From Chloroflexota bacterium (GTDB taxonomy: Bacteria > Chloroflexota > Anaerolineae > Anaerolineales > UBA11579): a stretch of 5,002 nucleotides of DNA. The first letter of the stretch is position 1. Each line of letters starts with the position of its first letter. The position numbers and the translations under genes were made by a program. Of this stretch, positions 1 to 5,002 are shown piece after piece. Under the pieces are notes generated by a model, which ran no database searches, was not told the origin of the DNA, and saw only the letters and a program-made list of their open reading frames with translations. The DNA is taken from assembly GCA_003250455.1 (NCBI GenBank), contig QKGK01000188.1, forward strand, positions 1 to 5,002, given 5' to 3'.

Positions 1-1
1 G

Positions 2-832
2 GTCAATCAGGTCGCCTACCACTATCGGCATCCCGAAAATGGCAGCCACCCATACAAGGTGGCTGTTGTTGCAGTGGATCCCAGCAGTCCGTTCAGCGGT
101 GGGGCAGTCCTGGGAGACCGCATCCGCATGGGGGCGCTTACCGGCGACCCGGGTGTGTTCATCCGTTCGATGGCTTCGCGTGGTTCTCTCGGGGGCCTTG
201 CCAAGACCACAGCAGGCGTAGTGCAGGCCCTGGATGCCGCCGGATTTGAGATCATCCTGATCGAAACGGTTGGCGCTGGCCAGGCAGAGGTGGATATTGC
301 CCGCCTGGCACACACTACCCTTGTGGTGGAAGCGCCCGGCCTGGGAGACGATATCCAGGCGATCAAAGCGGGCATCCTCGAAATTGCCGACATCCTGGTA
401 GTCAACAAAGCGGACCGCCCCGGCCTGGAACAAACCGAACGCGCCTTGCGCAATATGCTACAGCTGGCACATCCCGGACGGCGCATTTTCCAGCATGAGG
501 GAAGTGCTTTAGACGAAGTTAGTGAAGAGGAAGAGCCGCTTTGGGTGCCCCCCATCCAGCGCACCATCGCTACCGATGCAACCGGCGTGCCGGAACTGAT
601 CGAAAAGATCACCCTGCACCGCACCCACCTGGAGCAAACCGGCGACCTGCTCCGCAGGGAGCGCGCCCGGCTGGCTGCAGAACTGGACCTGCTGGTGGAA
701 ACTGAGCTGGTGCGTGCTTTCCGGGCCGGTTTGGCAGATGGACGGTATGCGACCGTGCTGGATCAAATTTTAGACCGCAGCCTTTCCCCGCAGCAAGCGG
801 CTCTCGAACTGATCCGGGAGGGTACCCCGTGA
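2..832 (+). CDS. meaB: MeaB/ArgK-family GTPase (methylmalonyl-CoA mutase chaperone), 5' partial
   Basis: G3E-family P-loop GTPase that protects and reloads adenosylcobalamin-dependent acyl-CoA mutases such as methylmalonyl-CoA mutase; cytosolic. The frame is open from base 2, so the first in-frame start-like codon (GTG at 59) is internal. The visible part is 276 residues against about 310-330 for the family. Visible motifs: DPSSPFSGG with LGDRIRM from residue 26 (switch I region), ETVGAGQ at residue 88 (the MeaB form of G3/Walker B), GLGDDIQAIKAGI, and NKAD at residues 135-138 (G4, guanine specificity). The charged C-terminal helices match the family's dimerisation arm. The Walker A loop should lie only a few codons left of the window. 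No mutase subunit is visible here, so if it is linked it must be upstream. The stop overlaps the next gene's GTG. Family assignment is strong. The exact client mutase is inferred, and older databases call such proteins ArgK/LAO transport kinase. Confidence 0.93.
   Translation, partial: VNQVAYHYRHPENGSHPYKVAVVAVDPSSPFSGGAVLGDRIRMGALTGDPGVFIRSMASRGSLGGLAKTTAGVVQALDAAGFEIILIETVGAGQAEVDIARLAHTTLVVEAPGLGDDIQAIKAGILEIADILVVNKADRPGLEQTERALRNMLQLAHPGRRIFQHEGSALDEVSEEEEPLWVPPIQRTIATDATGVPELIEKITLHRTHLEQTGDLLRRERARLAAELDLLVETELVRAFRAGLADGRYATVLDQILDRSLSPQQAALELIREGTP
816..822 (+). promoter_or_regulatory. Ribosome binding site for the GNAT gene
   Basis: GGGAGGG ends 6 nt before the GTG at 829, inside the last codons of the upstream GTPase gene. 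It supports GTG 829 as the true start despite the non-ATG codon. With the GTGA stop/start overlap it suggests translational coupling. Confidence 0.75.
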
Positions 833-1401
833 TCTTTGGAAAACGCATCCGCCTGACCTCCCCGGAACGGGAAGACATCCCCCTTTTTGTGGAGTGGCTG
901 AACGACCCGGAAGTCCGGCAAGGGCTGGCAGTATTTTTACCCATGTCCAATGCCAAAGAAGAGCAATGGTTTGAGGATATGCTCAAGCGGCCTCCGGAAA
1001 CCCACCCCCTGACGATTGAGGTCCGCGAGGGAACTGACTGGGTAAAGATCGGTAATCTTGGTTTTTTCGATATCCATCCGCGTGCACACAGTGCGGAAGT
1101 TGGCATCATGATCGGTAATAAAAATTACTGGAACAAGGGCTACGGCACCGAGGCAATGGAACTGCTCCTCAAACACGGCTTTGAAACGCTTAACCTTCAC
1201 CGGATCATGCTGCATGTTTATGACTTCAACCCGCGGGCGATCCGCAGCTATCAAAAAGCCGGCTTCGTGGAAGAAGGACGCCTGCGAGAAAGTGTGTATA
1301 AGGACGGCAAATTTCACGATACGATTATAATGAGTGTGCTTAGAGATGAATGGGATGGCCGACAACAGGATGAGGAGCAAGGTTTTGAAAATGCGAAGTG
1401 A
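829..1401 (+). CDS. GNAT-family N-acetyltransferase, RimJ/RimL-like
   Basis: Acetyl-CoA-dependent N-acetyltransferase of the Acetyltransf_3 (RimJ/RimL/SpeG-like) type, 190 residues, a normal length. The N-terminus (IRLTSPEREDIPLFVEWLND) has the usual strand-helix opening. The acetyl-CoA pyrophosphate loop is WNKGYGTEA around residues 101-109, followed by the helix LLLKHGF. The C-terminal part has the typical NLHRIML strand, then NPRAIRSYQKAGFVEEGRLRE, the helix and strand that complete the fold. The substrate cannot be read from the sequence: protein N-termini, polyamines, aminoglycosides or small amines are all possible in this group. Start is GTG 829, overlapping the GTPase stop as GTGA with a good ribosome binding site. 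The last dozen or so residues after DEWD lie beyond the fold and are polar. That stretch of DNA also carries the ribosome binding region and start of prs, with an 11-nt overlap. No signal peptide or membrane segment. Confidence 0.9.
   Translation: MIFGKRIRLTSPEREDIPLFVEWLNDPEVRQGLAVFLPMSNAKEEQWFEDMLKRPPETHPLTIEVREGTDWVKIGNLGFFDIHPRAHSAEVGIMIGNKNYWNKGYGTEAMELLLKHGFETLNLHRIMLHVYDFNPRAIRSYQKAGFVEEGRLRESVYKDGKFHDTIIMSVLRDEWDGRQQDEEQGFENAK
1372..1382 (+). promoter_or_regulatory. Ribosome binding region for prs, inside the GNAT coding sequence
   Basis: GAGGAG (1372-1377) followed by AAGG (1379-1382) lies 8-13 nt before ATG 1391. This favours ATG 1391 over the earlier in-frame starts at GTG 1334, ATG 1346, ATG 1355 and ATG 1370. 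Those have weaker upstream purine tracts and would add residues foreign to the family. Confidence 0.6.
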
Positions 1402-2368
1402 TGTCAAAATTTATGGGGATATCAAAATATATGCGGGATCCGGGAATCCTCCGCTTGCTGAAAAGATTGCCGCGTATTTAGGCCACCAGCTGAGCGAACG
1501 CAGTATCATTCAGTTCCCCAATGAAAACATCATGGTGCAGTTAGGCGAAAGCGCCCGCGGCCAGGATGTTTATGTGATCCAGACCCTGAGCAGACCAGTG
1601 CACACCAACATCATGGAACTGCTTATCATGCTCCAAACTTTGCGGCTGGATTCTGCGGGACGGATCACTGCGGTGGTTCCCTATCTGACCTATGCACGTT
1701 CGGACAAAAAAGACCAGCCCCGGGTACCGATCACCGCCCGATTGATGGCTGATATGATCGAGGTGGCCGGTGCGGACCGCTACATGACCCTTGACCTGCA
1801 CGCCGGTCAAATCCAGGGTTTCTTTTCCATCCCCGGGGATGTGCTCACCGCCTTCCATATCATCACAGACTATGTGGAAGAAAAGCTCCCCCGGATGAAA
1901 GACCCGGTAGTGGTCACCGCAGACCTCGGTTTTGCCAAAAAAGGCCGCAATTTCGCCAACGACCTGAATGTCCCCCTGGCGCTGATCGAAAAACGGCGTT
2001 CCAAACGCGGAGACAACACCGAAGCCCTCAATCTGGTCGGCAATGTCGATGGGCGGGATGTCATCCTGGTAGATGATGAGATAGATACCGCTGGTTCCGT
2101 ATCGCAAGCTGTGACACTGCTGAAGAAAAACGGGGCGAACGATATCATCCTGACCTGCGTCCATCCGGTGCTATCTCACCCGGCGATAGACCGTCTGGAA
2201 TCCCTGCCGTTAAAAGAGATCATTACAACCGATACGATCCTGATCCCAGACGAATATATCAAGCGGCTTGGCAGCCGGCTAACCATACTGTCCATTGCCC
2301 CCCTGCTGGGTGAAGTGATCCTGCGCGCCCACGAAGGCCGGAGCGTTGGAGAAATGTTCAACGAGTAG
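1391..2368 (+). CDS. prs: Ribose-phosphate pyrophosphokinase (PRPP synthetase)
   Basis: Transfers pyrophosphate from ATP to ribose 5-phosphate to make PRPP, the precursor for purine, pyrimidine, histidine, tryptophan and NAD synthesis; cytosolic, usually a hexamer. From ATG 1391 it is 325 residues (family about 310-320). Visible: IKIYAGSGNPPLAEKIA near the N-terminus, RSDKKDQPRVPITAR at 103-117 (flexible catalytic loop), DLHAGQIQGFF from residue 135 with the catalytic-site His at 137, VDDEIDTAGS at 227-236 (ribose-5-phosphate/PRPP loop), and a C-terminal APLLGEVILRAHEGRSV. Oddities: the first strand is preceded by a near-copy of itself (DVKIYG then DIKIYA). The usual PDAGG element reads ADLGF, and the usual F-x-(D/N)-(G/Q)-E adenine-contact segment reads FPNEN. 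The core residues look intact, so I expect activity. It is less likely to be an inactive PRPP-synthetase-associated paralogue. It overlaps the GNAT gene by 11 nt, and mutM starts 10 nt after it. Confidence 0.95.
   Translation: MRSDVKIYGDIKIYAGSGNPPLAEKIAAYLGHQLSERSIIQFPNENIMVQLGESARGQDVYVIQTLSRPVHTNIMELLIMLQTLRLDSAGRITAVVPYLTYARSDKKDQPRVPITARLMADMIEVAGADRYMTLDLHAGQIQGFFSIPGDVLTAFHIITDYVEEKLPRMKDPVVVTADLGFAKKGRNFANDLNVPLALIEKRRSKRGDNTEALNLVGNVDGRDVILVDDEIDTAGSVSQAVTLLKKNGANDIILTCVHPVLSHPAIDRLESLPLKEIITTDTILIPDEYIKRLGSRLTILSIAPLLGEVILRAHEGRSVGEMFNE
1400..1435 (+). repeat. 18-bp tandem duplication at the start of prs
   Basis: Two adjacent in-frame units, 1400-1417 (GATGTCAAAATTTATGGG) and 1418-1435 (GATATCAAAATATATGCG), agree at 15 of 18 bases. 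They encode DVKIYG and DIKIYA. The second unit matches the normal first beta strand of PRPP synthetase (KI(F/Y)AG). The first lies in the N-terminal extension and shares its first two bases with the GNAT stop codon. A duplication event is the simplest reading. Chance similarity from recurrent AT-rich strand codons cannot be excluded. Confidence 0.7.
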
Positions 2369-2378
2369 ATGATGTAAG

Positions 2379-3200
2379 ATGCCAGAACTGCCCGAAGTGG
2401 AAACCATTGCCCGGAACTTAAAAACCGGAAACCAGACAACACCCGGCATCGTGGGAATGACGATCACGGAGGCCGAGGTGTTTTGGGAGAAAACGGTGGC
2501 TGAAATGCCGCCTGCCATTTTCCGGCAGGCCATCCTGGGGCAATCCATCCAGGACATTGGACGCCGTGCAAAATATCTGGTGCTTACCCTGGACCAGGAC
2601 ACCCTGCTGGTCCACCTGCGCATGAGCGGCGACCTGCTGGTTGGGCCCAAAGAGGAAGCCCTGGCAGACCATGTCCGCCTTGCGCTCGAGCTGGACGATA
2701 CCTGGCAGCTGGCCTTCAATAATCCCCGCAAATTTGGGCGCGTGTGGCTGCTGGAGGACCCCGCAGAAAAATTCAAACAGCTGGGCCCGGAGCCCTTCGA
2801 CCCGGCATTGACCGGAGAGATCTTTTACCAGCGCATGCAAAACCGTAAACGGCAGATCAAACCGCTCCTGATGGACCAAAGTTTCATTGCCGGGTTGGGA
2901 AACATCTACACCGATGAAGCCCTGTTTCTATCCAGGATCCATCCGCTTACCAGGGCAGACCAGATCACCCTGGCCCAGGCTGGGAATCTGTTGGAAAATA
3001 TCCGGCAGGTGCTGCAGGAAGGCATCACTCGCAACGGCGCCAGTATAGATTGGGTCTACCGCGGTGGAGATTTTCAGAATTATTTTCGAGTGTATCAGCG
3101 CACCGGGAAACCCTGCCCGGTATGCGGCACACCGATTGAACGAATTGTTGTCGGGCAGCGAGGAACCCATTTTTGCCCGGATTGCCAGGAGATTGGATAA
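2379..3200 (+). CDS. mutM: Formamidopyrimidine-DNA glycosylase / AP lyase (Fpg)
   Basis: Bifunctional base-excision repair enzyme that removes 8-oxoguanine and formamidopyrimidines and nicks the abasic site by beta,delta-elimination. 273 residues, full length. The start is fixed by MPELPEVET: after Met removal, Pro2 is the Schiff-base nucleophile and Glu3 the catalytic acid. Also visible: Lys65 in RRAKYL (equivalent to E. coli Lys57, displaced by a slightly longer N-terminal lobe), the helix-intercalating triad Met82 (HLRMSGDL), Arg117 and Phe119 (NPRKFG), the helix-two-turn-helix GLGNIYTDEALF with Asn175, and a C-terminal zinc finger with Cys246, Cys249, Cys266 and Cys269 (spacing CX2C, 16 residues, CX2C), including Arg261 of QRGTHF. 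The Met/Arg/Phe set and the Pro-Glu start favour Fpg over Nei (endonuclease VIII). Only a weak ribosome binding site precedes it, 10 nt after the prs stop, so it may be translated by coupling to prs. Confidence 0.97.
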   Translation: MPELPEVETIARNLKTGNQTTPGIVGMTITEAEVFWEKTVAEMPPAIFRQAILGQSIQDIGRRAKYLVLTLDQDTLLVHLRMSGDLLVGPKEEALADHVRLALELDDTWQLAFNNPRKFGRVWLLEDPAEKFKQLGPEPFDPALTGEIFYQRMQNRKRQIKPLLMDQSFIAGLGNIYTDEALFLSRIHPLTRADQITLAQAGNLLENIRQVLQEGITRNGASIDWVYRGGDFQNYFRVYQRTGKPCPVCGTPIERIVVGQRGTHFCPDCQEIG

Positions 3201-3206
3201 AGGAGT
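3199..3206 (+). promoter_or_regulatory. Ribosome binding site for the membrane-anchored protein
   Basis: AAAGGAGT starts within the mutM stop codon. Its GGAG ends 6 nt before ATG 3212. It fixes that start in preference to the earlier in-frame ATG at 3173, which lies within the mutM zinc-finger codons. Confidence 0.8.
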
Positions 3207-3211
3207 ACCTC

Positions 3212-4084
3212 ATGGACGCCATCACTTATATCGTTGCACTTATGGTCGCCATCGTTTTTGGCTGGGTCGGCTACTTTCTGGGAAATTTTTTCCCGGTATT
3301 CGGCAAGGCTAAAAAGATCAAAGAGGCGAACCGCGCCACCGGTCGTTCAATGCTGGATATCAACCCGGTGAAGGATGGTGCAAAAAAAGCTTATAACTGG
3401 CTGATGGAACGGAATGTGGAGGAGCCCTCCGAAGGAGAAACTGCCGAACATTCGGAAACCCATACACCGCCCACACCAGCAATCGAAGCGCCTGCTGTAA
3501 ACTATGTTGTCGATCATCCCAAACAGGTTGGCGATGATGCTCTCGTCCTCTGGCACGACCGGCTTAAGAAGAAAATGGTAGCCAAATTGGGAAATGATTT
3601 CATCGACCTGGATCATAGCCTATCCCCCAAACACCATGGGGCATTATCCATCCTGCTCATCGACCTACAGGAGAAAGTTGGGCTTTCGGCAGCATTACGC
3701 CGCGCGATCACCGATGAGACCGACAAGGTGCTGGCCGATAAAGAGCGCCAACAGCTGGTACCCGGTAAAGAAGAAGAACTGAAAGGCCCTTCGTTCAATC
3801 CCATCAAAGGATTCGTCAATTACATCAAGGCTGACATCCCCAAATTGGATGACCAGCCTGAAAGTATCCCGGACCAGATCAATGGAATCCTCCAGCATTT
3901 GATCAAGGACACGCCGCTGGAAAATAAAGGCATCTCGGTGACAGAATGGCCGAACCGCGGGGTTGTCTTTATCGTGGGGATTGAAATTTATGAGGATATC
4001 CACAAAATCCCCGATTCCGAGATTCGCCTGGCAATCCGAACCGCAGTAAAAGAGTGGGAAAAAACCCAGGCAGAAAAATCATAA
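3212..4084 (+). CDS. Hypothetical protein with a single N-terminal membrane anchor
   Basis: I do not recognise this 290-residue protein. Residues about 3-30 form one hydrophobic segment (AITYIVALMVAIVFGWVGYF then LGNFFPVFG). A basic patch (KAKKIKEANRATGR) follows, so the positive-inside rule predicts an N-out, C-in anchor with the bulk of the protein in the cytoplasm. Residues about 70-95 are rich in Glu, Pro, Thr and His and look like a flexible linker. The remainder (about 100-285) is a soluble, charged, mixed alpha/beta region with a helical stretch (LSILLIDLQEKVGLSAALRRAI) and a late strand RGVVFIVGIEIYEDI. No catalytic motif, cysteine pair or nucleotide-binding loop is evident. Start is ATG 3212, with a strong ribosome binding site, 11 nt after mutM. 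It ends in tandem stops, TAA then TAG. It is probably the last gene of the plus-strand unit. It is a real gene by context and codon usage; function unknown. Confidence 0.87.
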   Translation: MDAITYIVALMVAIVFGWVGYFLGNFFPVFGKAKKIKEANRATGRSMLDINPVKDGAKKAYNWLMERNVEEPSEGETAEHSETHTPPTPAIEAPAVNYVVDHPKQVGDDALVLWHDRLKKKMVAKLGNDFIDLDHSLSPKHHGALSILLIDLQEKVGLSAALRRAITDETDKVLADKERQQLVPGKEEELKGPSFNPIKGFVNYIKADIPKLDDQPESIPDQINGILQHLIKDTPLENKGISVTEWPNRGVVFIVGIEIYEDIHKIPDSEIRLAIRTAVKEWEKTQAEKS

Positions 4085-4116
4085 TAGATCAAATTATTCC
4101 CCCTGGGAGCCTGTTT
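4085..4116. other. Spacer between convergent genes
   Basis: The spacer runs between the stops of the plus-strand and minus-strand units, starting right after the TAA of the plus-strand gene. It holds a second stop (TAG at 4085-4087), a short C-rich run and a T tract near 4114. The only stem I find is five A/T pairs (4081-4085 with 4093-4097), too weak to call a terminator. Transcription from both sides may read through or end by other means. Confidence 0.5.
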
Positions 4117-4383
4117 TTAGACCAAATGACCGCCAGATTCAGCCTCCTCCAGCACTTCCAGGATAGCACCAACCAGCGCTCTCGCGGCCTGTTCGTTGAG
4201 TTCCACGGCTACACGCGCCCCCGGCCCTAAAGCTTCATTGACAAAATCAATATTCAAGGCGTGTTCATCTTCGATGTGGAACGGGTGGTCGTAGGAAACG
4301 TTGGCCTGATCGAGATGAAACCAGCCTTCCGTCCCTTTTCCGCTGCCCTCCACAGTCACTTTTTTCACGATCATCGTACACAT
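4117..4383 (-). CDS. Small conserved protein of unknown function (resembles DUF6295)
   Basis: 88 residues, soluble, acidic, with no signal peptide. It opens MCTMIVKKVTVEGSGKGTEG, continues WFHLDQANVSYDHPFHIEDE and ALNIDFVNEALGPG, and ends in a helix rich in Ala, Leu and Glu (EQAARALVGAILEVLEEAE). The MCT start, the GSGKGxxGWF stretch, the DHP(x)H motif and the LNIDF/ARVAVEL strands recall, from memory, the small actinobacterial family DUF6295. That link is tentative and needs a profile search. GSGKG superficially resembles a P-loop, but the protein is too small and lacks GKS/T, so I do not call it a nucleotide-binding site. His in DHPFH and HIEDEH could bind metal (inference only). It starts 12 nt after the hydrolase stop with its own ribosome binding site, so it is probably co-transcribed with and functionally related to that enzyme. 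Confidence 0.85.
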   Translation of the reverse strand: MCTMIVKKVTVEGSGKGTEGWFHLDQANVSYDHPFHIEDEHALNIDFVNEALGPGARVAVELNEQAARALVGAILEVLEEAESGGHLV

Positions 4384-4387
4384 AGAA

Positions 4388-4393
4388 CCCTCC
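4388..4393 (-). promoter_or_regulatory. Ribosome binding site of the small minus-strand gene
   Basis: Read on the minus strand, GGAGGG lies just after the hydrolase stop and 4 nt before ATG 4383. The second in-frame ATG (4374) would be 13 nt away, so the first is preferred. Confidence 0.75.
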
Positions 4394-4395
4394 GA

Positions 4396-5002
4396 TTACG
4401 CTGCCAAATTTTTAGCCAAAAATAAAAAGATCTTCTCCCACCCGTCGACTGCCTGCTGCTGCCGGTAATTTGGCCGGTGATAGTAGAAAAATCCATGCCC
4501 TGCGCCGGGGTACATATGGAATTGATAGTCCTTTCCATATTTTTTCAACGCCTCTTCGTGAATGGCGACCTGTTCAGGGGTAGGGCTGCGATCATCTTCA
4601 CCAAAAAGCCCCAAAAGCGGGCACGAGAGATCTTTGGTGTAATCGATGGGCGCCACGGGGAATTTGTCATTGAGGTCAGAGTCAGCCATTACTACCCCGC
4701 CTCCCCAGCAGTCTACTGCCGCATCAACCCCTTCTACCCGGCAGGCGGACAGGTACGCAAGCCTGCCGCCGGAACAGGTACCAAACACACCTGCCTTACC
4801 GTTGAGGATCGGAAGCGAACGCAGATAGCGCACTGCCCCGGCAATATCACCGACTGCCTGGTCATCGGGGATACCCCCATTTCCCCGCACTTTGGCAGCC
4901 ACATCCTCCGGTGTTCCATGCCCGGCACGGAAGTACAGGTTCGGTGAAATTGCGGCATATCCATGATGGGCAAACTTTCGCGTGGCTTCCCGGTACCATT
5001 CA
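4396..5002 (-). CDS. Dienelactone hydrolase family protein, 5' partial
   Basis: Alpha/beta-hydrolase of the dienelactone hydrolase (carboxymethylenebutenolidase) family; cytosolic ester or lactone hydrolase. The frame is open to the right edge, giving 201 visible residues (family about 230-290). The oxyanion-side N-terminal portion is therefore missing, and the GTG at 4902 is internal. Visible: GYAAISPNLYFR (the usual GYxxxxPdLY strand), a helix DIAGAVRYLRSL, the nucleophile elbow FGTCSGG with Cys (codon 4774-4776), GEDDRSPT carrying the acidic triad residue (second Asp), and GAGHGFF carrying the His. The Cys-Asp-His triad matches dienelactone hydrolases rather than Ser esterases. The physiological substrate is unknown: no other aromatic-degradation gene is in view, and many members act on unrelated esters. 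It is followed 12 nt later by the small gene, probably in one operon transcribed leftwards from a promoter beyond the window. Confidence 0.93.
   Translation of the reverse strand, partial: EWYREATRKFAHHGYAAISPNLYFRAGHGTPEDVAAKVRGNGGIPDDQAVGDIAGAVRYLRSLPILNGKAGVFGTCSGGRLAYLSACRVEGVDAAVDCWGGGVVMADSDLNDKFPVAPIDYTKDLSCPLLGLFGEDDRSPTPEQVAIHEEALKKYGKDYQFHMYPGAGHGFFYYHRPNYRQQQAVDGWEKIFLFLAKNLAA

Noticed and set aside
22..624. Long antisense open frame of 200 codons opposite the GTPase gene
   Set aside because: The plus strand encodes clear MeaB motifs. The antisense product is low-complexity Ser/Arg/Pro-rich, typical of a shadow frame in GC-rich DNA. The same holds for the minus-strand frames at 609-1109, 1541-2164 and 2279-2879.
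3173..3211. Earlier in-frame ATG for the anchored protein
   Set aside because: It lies within the mutM zinc-finger codons, would put a polar stretch before the membrane segment, and ignores the strong ribosome binding site before ATG 3212.
4081..4118. Possible bidirectional terminator between convergent genes (ATAAT/ATTAT stem, T tract near 4114)
   Set aside because: The stem is only five A/T pairs with a 7-nt loop, and the T tract has no GC-rich stem before it. Too weak to call.
4201..4350. GSGKG in the small minus-strand protein as a Walker A loop
   Set aside because: It lacks the GK(S/T) ending and any Walker B, and an 88-residue protein is too small for a P-loop NTPase fold.
4477..4947. 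Plus-strand open frame opposite the hydrolase gene
   Set aside because: The minus strand carries the full Cys-Asp-His hydrolase pattern. The plus frame shows no domain and has no ribosome binding site.
1..5002. Mobile element, CRISPR array, defence system, tRNA or riboswitch
   Set aside because: No transposase or integrase motifs, no spaced repeats, no long inverted repeats and no RNA-gene-like stretch. Intergenic space is 32 nt at most, so there is no room for such elements.

Overview
The window is a densely packed, roughly mid-50s %GC bacterial chromosome segment. Seven protein-coding genes fill almost all of it. I see no RNA gene, mobile element or CRISPR array. The mix of a MeaB-type GTPase, a RimJ/RimL-like acetyltransferase, a divergent PRPP synthetase, Fpg/MutM and an unrecognised anchored protein would fit Chloroflexota (Anaerolineae-like). 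That assignment is an impression from gene content and protein style, not a demonstrated placement.

Left block, plus strand (1 to about 4084): five genes follow each other with overlaps or gaps of 11 nt or less, so they probably form one transcription unit whose promoter lies left of the window. They are a MeaB/ArgK-family GTPase (5' end cut off by the window edge), a GNAT acetyltransferase overlapping it by 4 nt, ribose-phosphate pyrophosphokinase (prs) overlapping the acetyltransferase by 11 nt, formamidopyrimidine-DNA glycosylase (mutM) 10 nt later, and a 290-residue protein of unknown function with one N-terminal membrane anchor, 11 nt after mutM. Their roles (B12-mutase maintenance, acetylation, PRPP supply, repair of oxidised bases) do not form one pathway. 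The block looks like a compact housekeeping operon.

Right block, minus strand (about 4117 to 5002): a dienelactone-hydrolase-family enzyme (start beyond the right edge) is followed 12 nt later by a small 88-residue protein with its own strong ribosome binding site. The two blocks converge across a 32-nt spacer without a convincing terminator hairpin.

The most notable local detail is at the start of prs. Six codons for the first beta strand are tandemly duplicated (18 bp units, 15/18 identical) exactly where prs overlaps the end of the acetyltransferase gene. The PRPP synthetase also departs from family consensus at several nucleotide-binding positions while keeping its catalytic core. Otherwise this is an ordinary region, and I found no evidence of a new multi-gene system.
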